DNA of 64,000 nt, taken from Zeus faber (taxonomy: Eukaryota > Chordata > Actinopteri > Zeiformes > Zeidae). The notes under the pieces were generated by a model, which had not been told where the DNA came from, did not search any database, and saw only the letters and a list, made by a program, of their open reading frames with translations. The stretch spans positions 4,031,734 through 4,095,733 of the forward strand of contig OY482864.1 of NCBI GenBank assembly GCA_960531495.1, in the 5' to 3' direction. Below, piece after piece: positions 11,401-52,258 of this stretch (position 1 is its first letter; the number at the start of each line of letters is the position of its first letter). The position numbers were made by a program, and so were the translations under genes.

Positions 11401-14292
11401 GGACCAGGTGATAAGTGTCCATCGCTGGTCAGACGATGATGTGTGCATGTTTTTGAGGGGGGTCCTTACTGACGTGAGGTGGAGGAAACCCCACCTTTTG
11501 GGTTACTGCAAACTGTGCTGTATTGCTGTTCTGTTTGGTGTTACTGTATTGCTGAGCCGTACTGTTGTATACTGTACTGTATATCTCCACACACACTACC
11601 TCACTTTGTTCACATGCCACTTTAATGCACATATCTAAATGCACATATCTGTATACATAAAAGCCTGTCCCATATACATAAGTCTATTATCTTTATTTCT
11701 ATTTTGTAGACCCACTCTGCATTATGTTTGAGTTCTTATTTTATTCTATATTATTCGACTTACTTACTGCATTACGTTTTAGGAATCAGTTAGTCAAGCA
11801 GAATTTTTTAGGTAACTATTTGTGTTCAGTCTAGAACATATTGTGCGTAATCACCGGGTGCGTTGCATTGACATTTCACTGCATAAACTGTATGTATGGA
11901 AGTATGTATATGTACAGTATGTGACAAATAAACATCTTGAATCTGTTGCTATGCAGACCATACAGAGCAAATTGCGATGCTCTGTGTTCTGACACCTTTC
12001 TATCATAGCCAGCATGAACTGTTTCAGCAATTTGTGCGACAGTAGCTCATCTGTATGCATCAATGAGCCATAGGTGCTCATGACCCTGTCGCCGGTTTAC
12101 CGGTTTTTCTTCCTTGGACCACTTTTGGTAGATACTAACCACTGCGTACCGGGAACACCCCACAAGACCTGCCGTTTTGGAGATGCTCACACCCAGTCCT
12201 CTAGCCATCAAAATGTGTCCCTTGTCAAAGTCACTCAGATCCTTACACTTGCCCATTTTTACTGCTTTCAAGATTCAAGAGGGTTTATTCGTCACATACA
12301 TATACATGTAAGGGCATGTATCAATGCCCTTGCCATCAGCAAGGGCATTGAAGATGAAACGTGGCTGGGTCTTTCAGCATGACAATGATCCCAAACACAC
12401 CGCCCGGGCAACAAAGGAGTGGCTTCGTAAGAAGCATTTCAAGGTCCTGGAGTGGCCTAGCCAGTCTCCAGATCTCAACCCCATAGAAAATCTTAGGAGG
12501 GAGTTGAAAGTCCGTGTTGCCCAGCGACAGCCCCAAAACATCACTGCTCTAGAGGAGATCTGCATGGAGGAATGGGCCAAAATACCAGCAACAGTGTGTG
12601 AAAACCTTGTGAAAACGTTTGACCTCTGTCATTGCAAACAAAGGGTATATAACAAAGTATTGAGATGAACTTTTGTTATTGACCAAATACTTATTTTCCA
12701 CCATAATTTGCAAATAAATTCTTTAAAAATCAGACAATGTGATTTTCTGGATTTTTTTTCTCATTTTGTCTCTCATAGTTGAGGTGTACCTATGATGAAA
12801 ATTACAGGCCTCTCTCATCTTTTTAAGTGGGAGAACTTGCACAATTGGTGGCTGACTAAATACTTTTTTGCCCCACTGTATTTGCAGTGAAATGTCTTTG
12901 CAAGGTACCCAGAGATTATGCACAATAGGTTCTAAACCGAATATAATAGCTAACCTAATTTCTACCTGGTTAACCGATTCCTTAAACGCAATGCAGTTAG
13001 TGAATCGAATAATGTAAAATAAATTAAAATAATGTCCTTATTGGCATTCCAACATTTTAACAGGGGCTTGCTAAATTAATTTATCCAAACCTCATTAACC
13101 TCCCTTTTCAACGCAATATGTGTATTGCGAGCAAGGCATTTAAATGCAGCCTCATAGCTTTGCTGGGTTACATGTAAACTTTCAAACAAATGTTCCACAC
13201 TATCATAGCTTCTGTTCTCATCCGAGAGAGCCTTCCTGATAGTCACATCTTTTCTGCCGCATGTTCCTTTTTCGTGGTATCACGTGACATAATGTTCTTC
13301 ACTTTATCCCTCAACTTGCCCTGGTGACAGTGGATCAGAATCCTTCTCTCCCTGATTTCCACACACACAATGTGTGTCAGATTATCTGTCCCCTTTACCT
13401 GAAAAAACTTTTTTTTTTAATATCTTGACTTTTACCATGACATAAATGTGCGAGCGGATACTGGCCATGGAAAATTGAAACGACAAACAGTGCTACTCTT
13501 TTTACAAGTTTTTGAATGTCGCTTTGAATGCTGCTGCACAGACGTGACAATGTCTGCTAATGTGTCGTCTTGCGGTGGCACATTCTCGATAAAAAACACG
13601 CAATGGACATGAGGTGAACTGTGCTGCTGAAATTCAGCTGATAAAAGTTCAACACATCAACTTCAAGAACTGACTGTTCATTCGCTGCCTAATATATCCC
13701 ACCCCTTGACAGGTGCCATTGGAACAAGGTGATCGATGTTATTCACTTGACCTGTCTGTGTGTATATGCCCTTGAAAATGAAAAAATTGTGCTTAACAAA
13801 ATATTAAAATTTGATTTTTTTAATGCCAGAAGGAATCCTGGTAATGTTTCTACATGTTGTTCTCTTGCTAACCTTTAACTCAACGCAACAATTACGGGCA
13901 CTTTTGTTGTACATATGCCCTGTCAATGTTAATTTATACCCGCCGTAGCTGAGGTCTGGGAAACACCACCACCCATCACCATTAACTAACTACAGTCACA
14001 ATGTAGCAGAGTTAGAAAGTCTATTAATTGATTAACTTTATCAACACATTTTAGTTATTTATTCTCTTATTTCTGTTCATGTTGTACGCTTTCCTTGTTG
14101 CAGTGTTTCTGCTTCGAGGAACAGCGGCTGAACCCCAAAGAGGAGGTTGACATGCCGGTCTTCTTCTACATAGACCCGGAGTTCGACGAGGACCCCAGGA
14201 TGGCACGCGTGGACACTATAATCCTCTCCTACACCTTTTTCGAGGCCAAGGAGGGCCAGAAACTGCCCCTTCCCGGGTACAGCTACACCTGA
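5161..14292 (+). CDS. COX11: COX11, cytochrome c oxidase copper chaperone (4 exons)
   Basis: The CDS joins 5161-5478, 6137-6292, 7222-7347 and 14104-14292 (789 nt, 262 aa), close to the human length of about 276. COX11 is an inner mitochondrial membrane protein whose soluble domain faces the intermembrane space and delivers Cu(I) to the CuB site of COX1. Visible features are an Arg-rich, acid-poor N-terminus fitting a mitochondrial targeting peptide; one membrane segment at about residues 79-99; Cys105 just after it; and the copper motif Cys201-Phe-Cys203-Phe at the start of exon 4. All introns are GT-AG and phase 0. The ATG at 5161 is the only one giving the full presequence in frame. Intron 3 (6.8 kb) is filled with nested transposons. 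There is no frameshift, so the gene looks intact. Confidence 0.96.
5479..6136 (+). other. COX11 intron 1, nothing further recognised
   Basis: A 658 bp GT-AG intron with a C10 run near 5621 and a T run near 6027. No repeat family was identified. Confidence 0.8.
6137..6292 (+). CDS. COX11: COX11 exon 2
   Basis: Encodes residues 107-158, opening the CtaG/Cox11 beta-sheet domain ([11 protein letters not shown], then [11 protein letters not shown]). Flanked by tttggcag and gtaagc. The length of 156 nt keeps phase 0. Confidence 0.95.
6313..6673. mobile_element. Short non-autonomous DNA transposon (MITE) in COX11 intron 2
   Basis: This 361 bp element has matching ends: AAAGGTGCAGTGTGTA at the left and its reverse complement at the right. 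It has no coding capacity and an AT-rich right half. I recognise it as a widespread fish MITE type, but the superfamily cannot be fixed because target duplications are not clear. Confidence 0.75.
7222..7347 (+). CDS. COX11: COX11 exon 3
   Basis: Encodes residues 159-200, including [16 protein letters not shown] and the [15 protein letters not shown] block typical of the family. Acceptor cctccag, donor cag|gtagtg, 126 nt, phase 0. Confidence 0.95.
7868..8175 (-). mobile_element. SINE family 1, near full-length copy
   Basis: On the minus strand there is a tRNA-like head with a B box (TGTTCGATTCC). The blocks gtttgcatgttctcccc, gcgatggacact and ggacaagccaggatggg follow, with a tail ending tgtgataattaaag. 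It lies in COX11 intron 3, antisense to the gene. Unlike the other long copies it has no expanded GT tract. Confidence 0.8.
8222..8276 (-). repeat. Rex1 3'-tail fragment
   Basis: The sequence gattcaggaggttatttgtcacataaatatacatacg matches the reverse complement of the Rex1 3' terminus seen in the other copies. It is an isolated 5'-truncated insertion or debris. Confidence 0.6.
9126..10918 (-). mobile_element. Rex1-clade LINE, minus copy nested in copy B
   Basis: The 3' terminus is at 9126, with tandem gattcaa units and tttatttgtcacatt. The body runs up to about 10918, where it is 5'-truncated inside the RT N-terminus ([15 protein letters not shown]). It is the best preserved Rex1 RT in the window. 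It inserted in the opposite orientation into an older plus-strand copy, leaving an inverted repeat of the 3' regions (about 9126-9960 against 10919-11943). Confidence 0.88.
9610..10820 (-). pseudogene. Rex1 reverse transcriptase ORF (broken)
   Basis: The frame covering 9981-10820 encodes RT blocks in order: [56 protein letters not shown] and the catalytic FADD followed by TVVVGLITD. The C-terminal part continues in another frame at 9610-10068 ([15 protein letters not shown], then [17 protein letters not shown]), so there is one frameshift near 9990. The endonuclease is absent through 5' truncation. The FSSAFNT-like motif is the basis for the Rex1 assignment. Confidence 0.85.
11243..11503 (-). 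mobile_element. SINE family 1 fragment nested in Rex1 copy B
   Basis: Reading the minus strand gives ggtttcctccacctcacgt, then gcgatggacact and ggccccggaggaagg, ending in gtgtgacaaataaagactctc. The tRNA-like head is missing. The flanking sequence on both sides is Rex1 3' region, so the SINE landed after the Rex1 copy. No clear target duplication is seen. Confidence 0.75.
12267..13030 (-). mobile_element. Rex1 3' region, interrupted
   Basis: The pieces 12267-12310 (tcaagattcaagagggtttattcgtcac) and 12881-13030 (gcagtgaaatgtctttgcaa, then acccagagattatgcacaat) are contiguous in other Rex1 copies. Here a Tc1-like fragment separates them at a TA dinucleotide. The copy is 5'-truncated to its 3' UTR. 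Confidence 0.75.
12311..12878 (+). mobile_element. Tc1-like transposon fragment, 3' half
   Basis: The plus strand encodes the C-terminal catalytic end of a Tc1 transposase at 12363-12668: [18 protein letters not shown] with the second catalytic Asp, then [10 protein letters not shown] with the third acidic residue, ending KVLR. The right end is a typical Tc1 terminus (ctttttgccccactg) followed by TA. The left half, including the left inverted repeat and the DNA-binding domain, is gone. TA occurs at both junctions (12309-12310 and 12879-12880). Confidence 0.85.
13031..13650 (-). pseudogene. Helitron Rep (HUH) domain remnant
   Basis: The minus strand from about 13638 encodes [21 protein letters not shown], which is the Helitron helicase-like N-terminal (Rep) domain with its HUH motif (His-Val-His). 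It is followed by [17 protein letters not shown] and CRFNFPWP. After a stop near 13437 and a stretch of lost frame, a second block reads [25 protein letters not shown], then LLKCWNAN near 13045, as in Helitron Rep proteins before the catalytic Tyr region. The Tyr motif, helicase domain and element termini are absent. It is a dead fragment inside COX11 intron 3. Confidence 0.8.
14104..14292 (+). CDS. COX11: COX11 exon 4 (copper motif and C-terminus)
   Basis: Encodes residues 201-262, starting with the copper-binding CFCFEEQ motif, then [13 protein letters not shown] and [12 protein letters not shown]. Acceptor ttgttgcag; stop TGA at 14290-14292. Confidence 0.96.
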   Translation, partial: CFCFEEQRLNPKEEVDMPVFFYIDPEFDEDPRMARVDTIILSYTFFEAKEGQKLPLPGYSYT

Positions 14293-14860
14293 GCCGCGTG
14301 CAGCAGGACTCGCAGTGGTGTTGCAGTGGTCGCATCCTAGTACTTTTTCGGTTCAAGGTATGGGATCAACCACAGCCTTTTCCTCCTGCTTCATCTGACG
14401 GGGCAAGATTTTGATTCAAATGCTAAGAACAATCTCACCCTAATTGCTGTGACTGATGGTATTGGTTTTTATCATACAACTCGTACCATAGCAGGGGATC
14501 CTTTACAATAATTGGTCTGTATCGTGACTGAAACAGCTTTTCACTATTTATATTGTTGAAAGACCTTGAGCCTTCCCTGGTAGCACAGCAGCATATCGAC
14601 ATGAAAAGACTTTTGGATTGTGCGAGAAAGCAACAGTATCTACTCTGATGTTGTGGCCACCTTGAAAGAACATCTATGAATTATTTTTTTTTTTTACCTC
14701 TATTATGCATACGATTTTTTTTTAAGTATAAATGAGTGAGAAAAGTTATGTTAATATATTCACTTGTTATCAAGTGTCCCAAAGGTTGTCCTCTTAAATT
14801 AATGAATGACATCATTAAACCCTTCTTTTTAAATAAATGTCAACACTCAATATACAGTCC
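14293..14860 (+). terminator. COX11 3' UTR with poly(A) signal
   Basis: An AT-rich 3' flank follows the stop codon. AATAAA at 14833-14838 is a likely polyadenylation signal. No repeat family is recognised before about 14950, so this is probably native 3' UTR. Confidence 0.5.
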
Positions 14861-14949
14861 TTGTAATTAAAATGTTTTAAATTACAAAATTACCAGTCGT
14901 CACGTTGTGTTTACGCCTCGATGGCATTATTGAGCCAAACCACTTGCCA

Positions 14950-15371
14950 TGTACCAGACAGTGGTAAACAAGGGGTGTGGTTAAGCAATAGGCTGCAGGT
15001 GATGGAGCTGGCTTCTTACAACCACGGCGCAGCTGTGCCCCGTGCCACTAATCAGCTCCATTAGCACTGATTGGTCGGATCTTGCTGGAAGAGTCTTCCT
15101 ATGTGTTGTTTTCTCTTGCAGTGGGGATCACGTGGCGCAGGAGACGTGACCCTGCTGACAAGATTGTGACCATGGACGCTGATTATTGCTATATGTTCAA
15201 ATTTTGGCCAGCATGCCTTTTTGTTTACCCATTTGATCAAAAAATAAAAAAACGTGTCGGCACCTCACTGCCTGAAAGTCTCAGTCTCCCTCCCTAAACC
15301 TGTATCTCTGGGTAGAGTCCCCGTTAGAAAGACTCTGTATTGGGCCGTTAGCCCAATGTTGGGACTATACA
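14950..15371 (+). repeat. LTR-like repeat, upstream member
   Basis: The stretch from gctgattggtcgga-like sequence at about 15066 to gggtagagtcccc at about 15322 is clearly homologous to 18720-18985. Shared blocks include cttgcagtggggatc, gacgctgattattgct, gtcggcgcctcactgcc-like and agtctcagtc. Both carry an A-rich polyadenylation-like region before the last blocks. It directly precedes gypsy integrase coding sequence, so a 5' LTR is the natural reading. The TG...CA ends (14950, 15371) are tentative. Confidence 0.5.
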
Positions 15372-15407
15372 ACCCGGTACCCCGAAGTGGTGCCATTGTG
15401 CAGTATT

Positions 15408-16120
15408 AGGGCCAAAAGTGTGGTGCAGGCACTGTTTCAGGTCATCTTCAAAGTCGGGATTCTGAAGGAAATCCTGACCGACCAGGGCACTTCTTTTGTC
15501 ACGTACACTTCAGGAACTTCATGAGCTATTGGGCATCTGCTCAGCGTCTATCCCTCCAGACCAACGAACTGGTGGAGTGGTTCAATAAGCTGCTGAAGAA
15601 CATGGTTTGTAAGTTTGTCCACGACGATAGCCTTAATGGGTAAATTGGGATAATGGTTGTACACTCTGTTGTTTGCGGGGAGGGAGGTGCCGCAGGCCTC
15701 CATGGCATTTTCTCCCTTTGAACTCCTCTTCAGCACGAGAACAAAGGGGTGCCGGACCTTATTAAGGACAACTGGGAGGAAGGGCCTAGCACCAGTAAGA
15801 ACGAAGTTCAATATGTTATGGATGCGCGAGCAAGGAGTGGCAAGTGCCAAGTGGTCACACGGCAGGTTGGGGAGGTCGATTATGAGGTTGAGCGGTTGGA
15901 CAGGGGCGAGACGTCTCAGATTTATTACCTTAACCTAATGAACGGGTGTCTCTGTCTGGCTACAGCAGGGATCGAGGGGGAGCCGTTTTCTGAAGTCTTC
16001 TCCCCTCAGCCAGGCCGCACATCCCTCATTCATCATCATGTGGAGACGATCCTGGGGGTGAAAGTACGCTCCCGGCTGTACCGCCTGCCGGAGCACCGCG
16101 TGTCGGTTGCGCACATATGA
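15408..16120 (+). pseudogene. Ty3/gypsy pol remnant: integrase then pre-RT region
   Basis: The plus strand encodes the integrase core (RAKSVVQALFQVIFKVGI, then EILTDQGTSF with a catalytic Asp near 15478), the region after the catalytic Glu (LVEWFNKLLKNMV), the TSKNEVQYVMDARA block, the GPY/F-like end (VGEVDYEVERLDRGE, YYLNLM) and then, without a break, FSPQPGRTSLIHHHVET and RLYRLPEH, which immediately precede RT in gypsy polyproteins. Frameshifts and stops occur near 15640 and 15750. RT itself is lost at the Rex1 insertion. The IN-before-RT order is notable. Confidence 0.82.
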
Positions 16121-16186
16121 GTATTTTTCGAGCTTATAGAGCTTTTGCGTAATCACCAGGTGTCATGACATTTCACTGCATATATA

Positions 16187-17688
16187 CTACTCACAAAAAG
16201 TTAGGGATATTTGGCTTTCGGGTGAAATTTACGGAAAAAGTTCACGCTACAGTGATATATCAAGAAAGTAGGGCATTTAAATAGAAGCATGCAATGGTGA
16301 TTTCCTCATATCAAACAAAAGCCAACAGTGGTGGGGATACCACAACCAAAAACGTCAATGTCTCAATAGCTTTGTCATGTGCCCTTGAGCATCAATTACA
16401 GCTTGACAACAATGTCTCATGCTGTTCACAAGTCAACTTATTGTTTGCTGAGGCATGGCACCCCACTCTTCTTGAAGGGCGGCCCTCAGGTCATTGAGGT
16501 TTTGGGGTACAGAGTTACGAGCCTCTACACGGCGACTCAGCTGATCCCATAGGTTTTCTATGGGATTCAGGTCTGGAGAAAGTGCAGGCCACTCCATTTG
16601 AGGTACCCCAGTCTCCAGCAGCCGTTCCCTAATGATGCCACCTCGATGAGCTGGAGCATTGTCTTCCATGAAGATGAAATGATGCCTGTGTTTTTCATGC
16701 AGGGGCACAGTGACTGGATTAATGATGTTATTCAGGTAGTATGGGCTTGTCACTGTACCATTCACAAAGTGAAGGGCAGTTCTGTATTGACTAGACACAC
16801 CTGCTCACATTGTAACACCAACACCACCAAAGGCTCGTCTGGTGACAACAGTGGCTGATGCTTAGCGCTCCCCTTGACGTCTCCAACATCGTTGGCGGCC
16901 ATCATTTCTGCTCAGCGTGAATCGACTTTTATCAGAGAACAGCACTGAGGCCCACTGGTCCCTCGTCCAGCGTAAATGCTCCCTGGCCCATGCAAGACGA
17001 TGATGCCTGTGCCTGGTGGTGTGGTCAGGTACCCTTGCAGGTCGTCTAGCACGCAGACCACGCTGATGTAGACGGTTTCGAATGGTCTGACGTGACACTT
17101 GGATGCCTCTCACCTCCCTAAAATGTGCCTGGAGTTGAGTGGCATTCATCATCCGGTTCCGCAGGGCACTGTTCACAATGAAGCGGTCATCAGTGTGGGA
17201 TGTGGCCAAAGGACGTCCACTTCTATGCCTTTCTGTGACTCTTCCAGTCTCTGTATCTCTGTTGCAACCTGCTGATGACACTCTGTGACACTCTAAGCTC
17301 AGTGGCCACTTCCCTCTGAGAACATCCTGTTTAAAGCCTCACAATGGCGAGGTACTGTTGATCAGTTTTTAGGTGCCGTCTTGGTCTCATGATGTCAAAA
17401 TGTGAACAGCATGATGAAGAGGACTGTTTAAATACCAATTCTAATTGAACCAGGAAATGTATTGGTCGATTTATGGATCAAACACCTGTTGTGAATTTTG
17501 CCATTCAGCTCCTTGTTATAGTACAGCAAATTGTGCAAAAAGTACTGCAACATTGAACAGTTGGACATGTGCATTCAAAAGTTTAGAGAAGGTCAAATTA
17601 AGTTCACCTGTAAAGGTTATAATGAATTTTATCTTCATACTGAAATTTCACCCGAAAGCAGAATATCCCTAACTTTTTGTGAGTGGCG
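16187..17688 (-). mobile_element. Tc1/mariner family 2, near full-length
   Basis: About 1.5 kb, bounded by inverted ends (ctcacaaaaagttagggatatt at the left, gaatatccctaactttttgtgag at the right) and TA on both sides. The minus strand encodes a broken Tc1-type transposase. It is inserted in a Rex1 tail, so it is younger than that tail. Confidence 0.9.
16433..17390 (-). pseudogene. Tc1-type transposase, family 2 (frameshifted)
   Basis: The likely start is ATG at 17390 (MRPRRHLKTDQQYLAIVRL). A stop follows soon after, then a helix-turn-helix region. The frame 17281-16862 holds the second DNA-binding helix region (VSRQTIRNRLHQRGLRARRP) and the first catalytic Asp (VLFSDKSRFTL). A frameshift near 16800-16860 leads to 16798-16433, with the second Asp (FMEDNAPAHRG) and the third acidic residue ([14 protein letters not shown]). 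All three DDE residues survive, so decay is recent, but the protein cannot be made as it stands. Confidence 0.88.
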
Positions 17689-17807
17689 TATGTACGACCG
17701 TATGTGTATGTATGTGACAAATAATCTCTTGAACTTGAACTTGAACATCAACACAAAGTTGTGCAGACGAAATTATTTATCTATTTATTTATTTCTAAAC
17801 CTGTGCT

Positions 17808-18689
<882 letters not shown>

Positions 18690-18690
<1 letters not shown>

Positions 18691-18985
18691 GCGGCCCAGC
18701 TGTACCGACTCCGCATTATCAGCCTCAATAGCGCTGATTGGTCGGAGCGGGCTGGGTGAATTTTGTTGTGTGTGTTTTGTCTTGCAGTGGGGATCGCACT
18801 GTTCAAGATACCTGACCCTGCAGTCCAGTTTGCGACCCATAATGGACGTGGACGCTGATTATTGCTTTATGTTCACGTTTTTCAGTTTTTGTTTAACCAT
18901 TTCATAAAAAACATCCCTGTCGGCGCCTCACTGCCCTAAAGTCTCAGTCACCCTCCCTGAGGGAGGGAGTATCTGTGGGTAGAGC
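18690..18985 (+). repeat. LTR-like repeat, downstream member
   Basis: Homologous to 15056-15322, in the same orientation. The pair brackets the gypsy pol remnant and its nested insertions, as expected for 5' and 3' LTRs of one decayed element of about 4 kb. Ends are not precisely defined. Confidence 0.5.
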
Positions 18986-19924
18986 CTCCCACACACTCAC
19001 TATAAGATAACTTTGGTCCACAATATATTAAAGTGCAATGATTTCTCTCAAGAACTGTTGGTAATCAAACACCCGCTCACTCAGTAAATAAAGGTCGAGC
19101 AGAACTGAGCCAGCCGATATTTTTGTCAAACACTCACCGTAGATGCGTAGAACGATCGTGGAGGGAGATTAGTTAGACAAATGAAGGTAGAATCATGAAT
19201 TGCCTTTATAGTTAATCTCTTTCTCACTTTATTGTTTTAGTTCATACTAGCAGGAAAGGATGACAGTGACCAGTGGGTGTGCAGTATCAATTAAACCACC
19301 ACCTCCCTGCAGCTTGGAAGAATCAACTTAAATGGACTTTGGCTCCTCGTTTATGTATTGTGCATAAATATGTATTCATGGTTTGATGCCAGGCCATCTG
19401 AAGTCTTTCAGCATCGCTCGTCTGCAATTACATAACTTATCTTCCCAGAGTTAAACATCACTGCTGCCTCAGTCTGCGGTTTGCTCAGAGGTGTGTGTGT
19501 GCAAGGTCACAACATTTCAATATCTGTAACTTGACTTGCTCTTTAAAGGTGATTATGTAAAATGAATATAAATGTAGAAATAATAGAGATAATTGGATAT
19601 AAGTGATGGTTTTAGTGTAAGTTTAAGGTACATAAGTCCATGCATTAAAGGCATTTATACTAAATTGATAGTCTGTGTGTGTGTTTATTAAACCAGAGTA
19701 ATTTATAGAATACATCTTTGTTTATCCTCTCATTTACTTTTCCTTTCTGTCTCCAGAGGAATAAATAGGAGGAAATATTTTTTAAAAGAGCTACCAAAAA
19801 GTTACCCATCTCCTTTCGGCTCCTTATTTATAAAATATCGACCCATCTACCACATGGCGTGATGGCAGATAGTTAAACGCAGTAATGTTATTTGTTAAAC
19901 CAGTTCCCAGCCGAAAGTTTGTTT
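18986..19924. other. Intergenic, nothing recognised
   Basis: There is no coding homology or repeat family that I can name. It lies between the gypsy remnant and the RAB40B CpG-rich 5' region. Confidence 0.5.
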
Positions 19925-20422
19925 TGGTTCCTACGCTTTTGACGGACGTGTTGATCGTCCAATAGGATTTCAGAGCCTGCCCTAGCAACCCGACGGCACC
20001 AACCGCGCGGAAGCGTAGCTCGACCCCTCCCCCGCCGCCGGAGCGGACGGGGGACAGACCCCGCTAGAGAGGGAGCTGTGTGCGGTGCCTCAAGTCTCTT
20101 CATCCCGGCTGTGGCAGCCGGAACAAGCCGAAGGGAAGGAGGGTCTCTTCAGAGTCTTAACTGAACCGTCTTGAGCTAGAGCCAGCCCCTGGCGATAGTG
20201 GAGAATAGATTCATGTGACAAGCTTGTCGGGACGCACCGGCGGTACAGTAGACGTGGTAGATGACGTCGGCGTGATCGATAGGGTTGAATTGTTGACGTT
20301 GCGTGACGTCACCACTTGCAGCTTTTCACTCACGATCTGCTAGTCAACGAAGAGACCGAAATACACCGCGTGCCTTGTGGGCGGTGTTCCACGATGGGAC
20401 ACGGTGACCGTCTGCCTTGAGG
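19925..20422 (+). promoter_or_regulatory. RAB40B CpG-rich promoter and 5' UTR region
   Basis: The sequence is markedly richer in CpG than its surroundings (cccctcccccgccgccggagcgg at about 20023). It contains a perfect CRE palindrome TGACGTCA at 20304-20311 and a CRE-like TGACGTCG at 20262-20269. The transcription start is not visible from sequence alone. Confidence 0.55.
20394..20420 (+). promoter_or_regulatory. Upstream ORF (8 codons) before RAB40B ATG
   Basis: ATG at 20394 opens MGHGDRLP and stops with TGA at 20418-20420, two nucleotides before the main ATG at 20423. If transcribed, such a tight stop-start spacing would generally disfavour reinitiation and could lower translation. Function is inferred. 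Confidence 0.4.
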
Positions 20423-51944
<31,522 letters not shown>

Positions 51945-52256
51945 TCCATGGCGGGATGCTGCCCGGCGAGAAAGGCCATGGGCGTGCAGGGGGTGCGCCT
52001 TATTAAGTTGTATCTCCAATTGTACTAGTTGAGCCCCAAAAATAAGAAGCTTGACTTTTGGATAGATCTCCTGAAGCCTGCACCTCGTGAAGAAAACCCC
52101 TAAAAGGCAGCTAAGCACGTGTTAAACACTCAGAGGGGTAAGAGTGGTTCAAATCACTTGAATTTATGACGTTTTTTCACCAGCGGGGGTAGATTTCTTA
52201 TCGTTTTTCGCCTGTGTGCAACCTGTCTCAGGATGTTTTGTACAAATATATATATA
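51945..52256 (+). other. RAB40B proximal 3' UTR
   Basis: Follows the stop codon directly. No poly(A) signal is evident before the Tc1 element, so the 3' UTR may run into or through it. A (TA)n patch (52247-52260) supplied the TA target. Confidence 0.5.
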
Positions 52257-52258
52257 TA

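Larger units (their letters stand above)
8390..11943 (+). mobile_element. Rex1-clade LINE copy B, split by nested insertions
   Basis: Plus-strand pieces at 8390-9123, 10919-11242 and 11504-11943 read in order along one element. The first runs from the end of the endonuclease (KPWVDKSI) through the linker ([11 protein letters not shown]) to the RT N-terminus. The second resumes at the RT C-terminus ([17 protein letters not shown]). The third is the 3' region, ending in gtgacaaataaacatcttgaatc. About 0.8 kb of the RT core is missing where the minus-strand copy sits. Numerous stops make it dead. It lies in COX11 intron 3. Confidence 0.85.
11944..13760 (-). mobile_element. Tc1/mariner family 1, remnant split by insertions
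   Basis: Pieces at 11944-12266 and 13648-13760 match the two ends of the break in the 52259-53544 element. Left of the break the minus strand encodes the transposase N-terminus ([15 protein letters not shown], then [22 protein letters not shown], a helix-turn-helix). Right of it is the 5' UTR (cacatcaacttcaagaactg). The insert holds a Rex1 tail, another Tc1 fragment and a Helitron piece. The transposase catalytic part is missing. Confidence 0.8.
16123..17755 (+). mobile_element. Rex1 3' tail carrying a Tc1-like insertion
   Basis: The pieces 16123-16186 (ttgcgtaatcaccaggtgtcatgacatttcactgcatata) and 17689-17755 (tatgtgtatgtatgtgacaaataatctcttgaacttgaac) form one Rex1 3' terminus when the 1.5 kb element between the TA dinucleotides is removed. 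The tail ends with tandem cttgaa units. It is inserted in the gypsy remnant. Confidence 0.75.
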
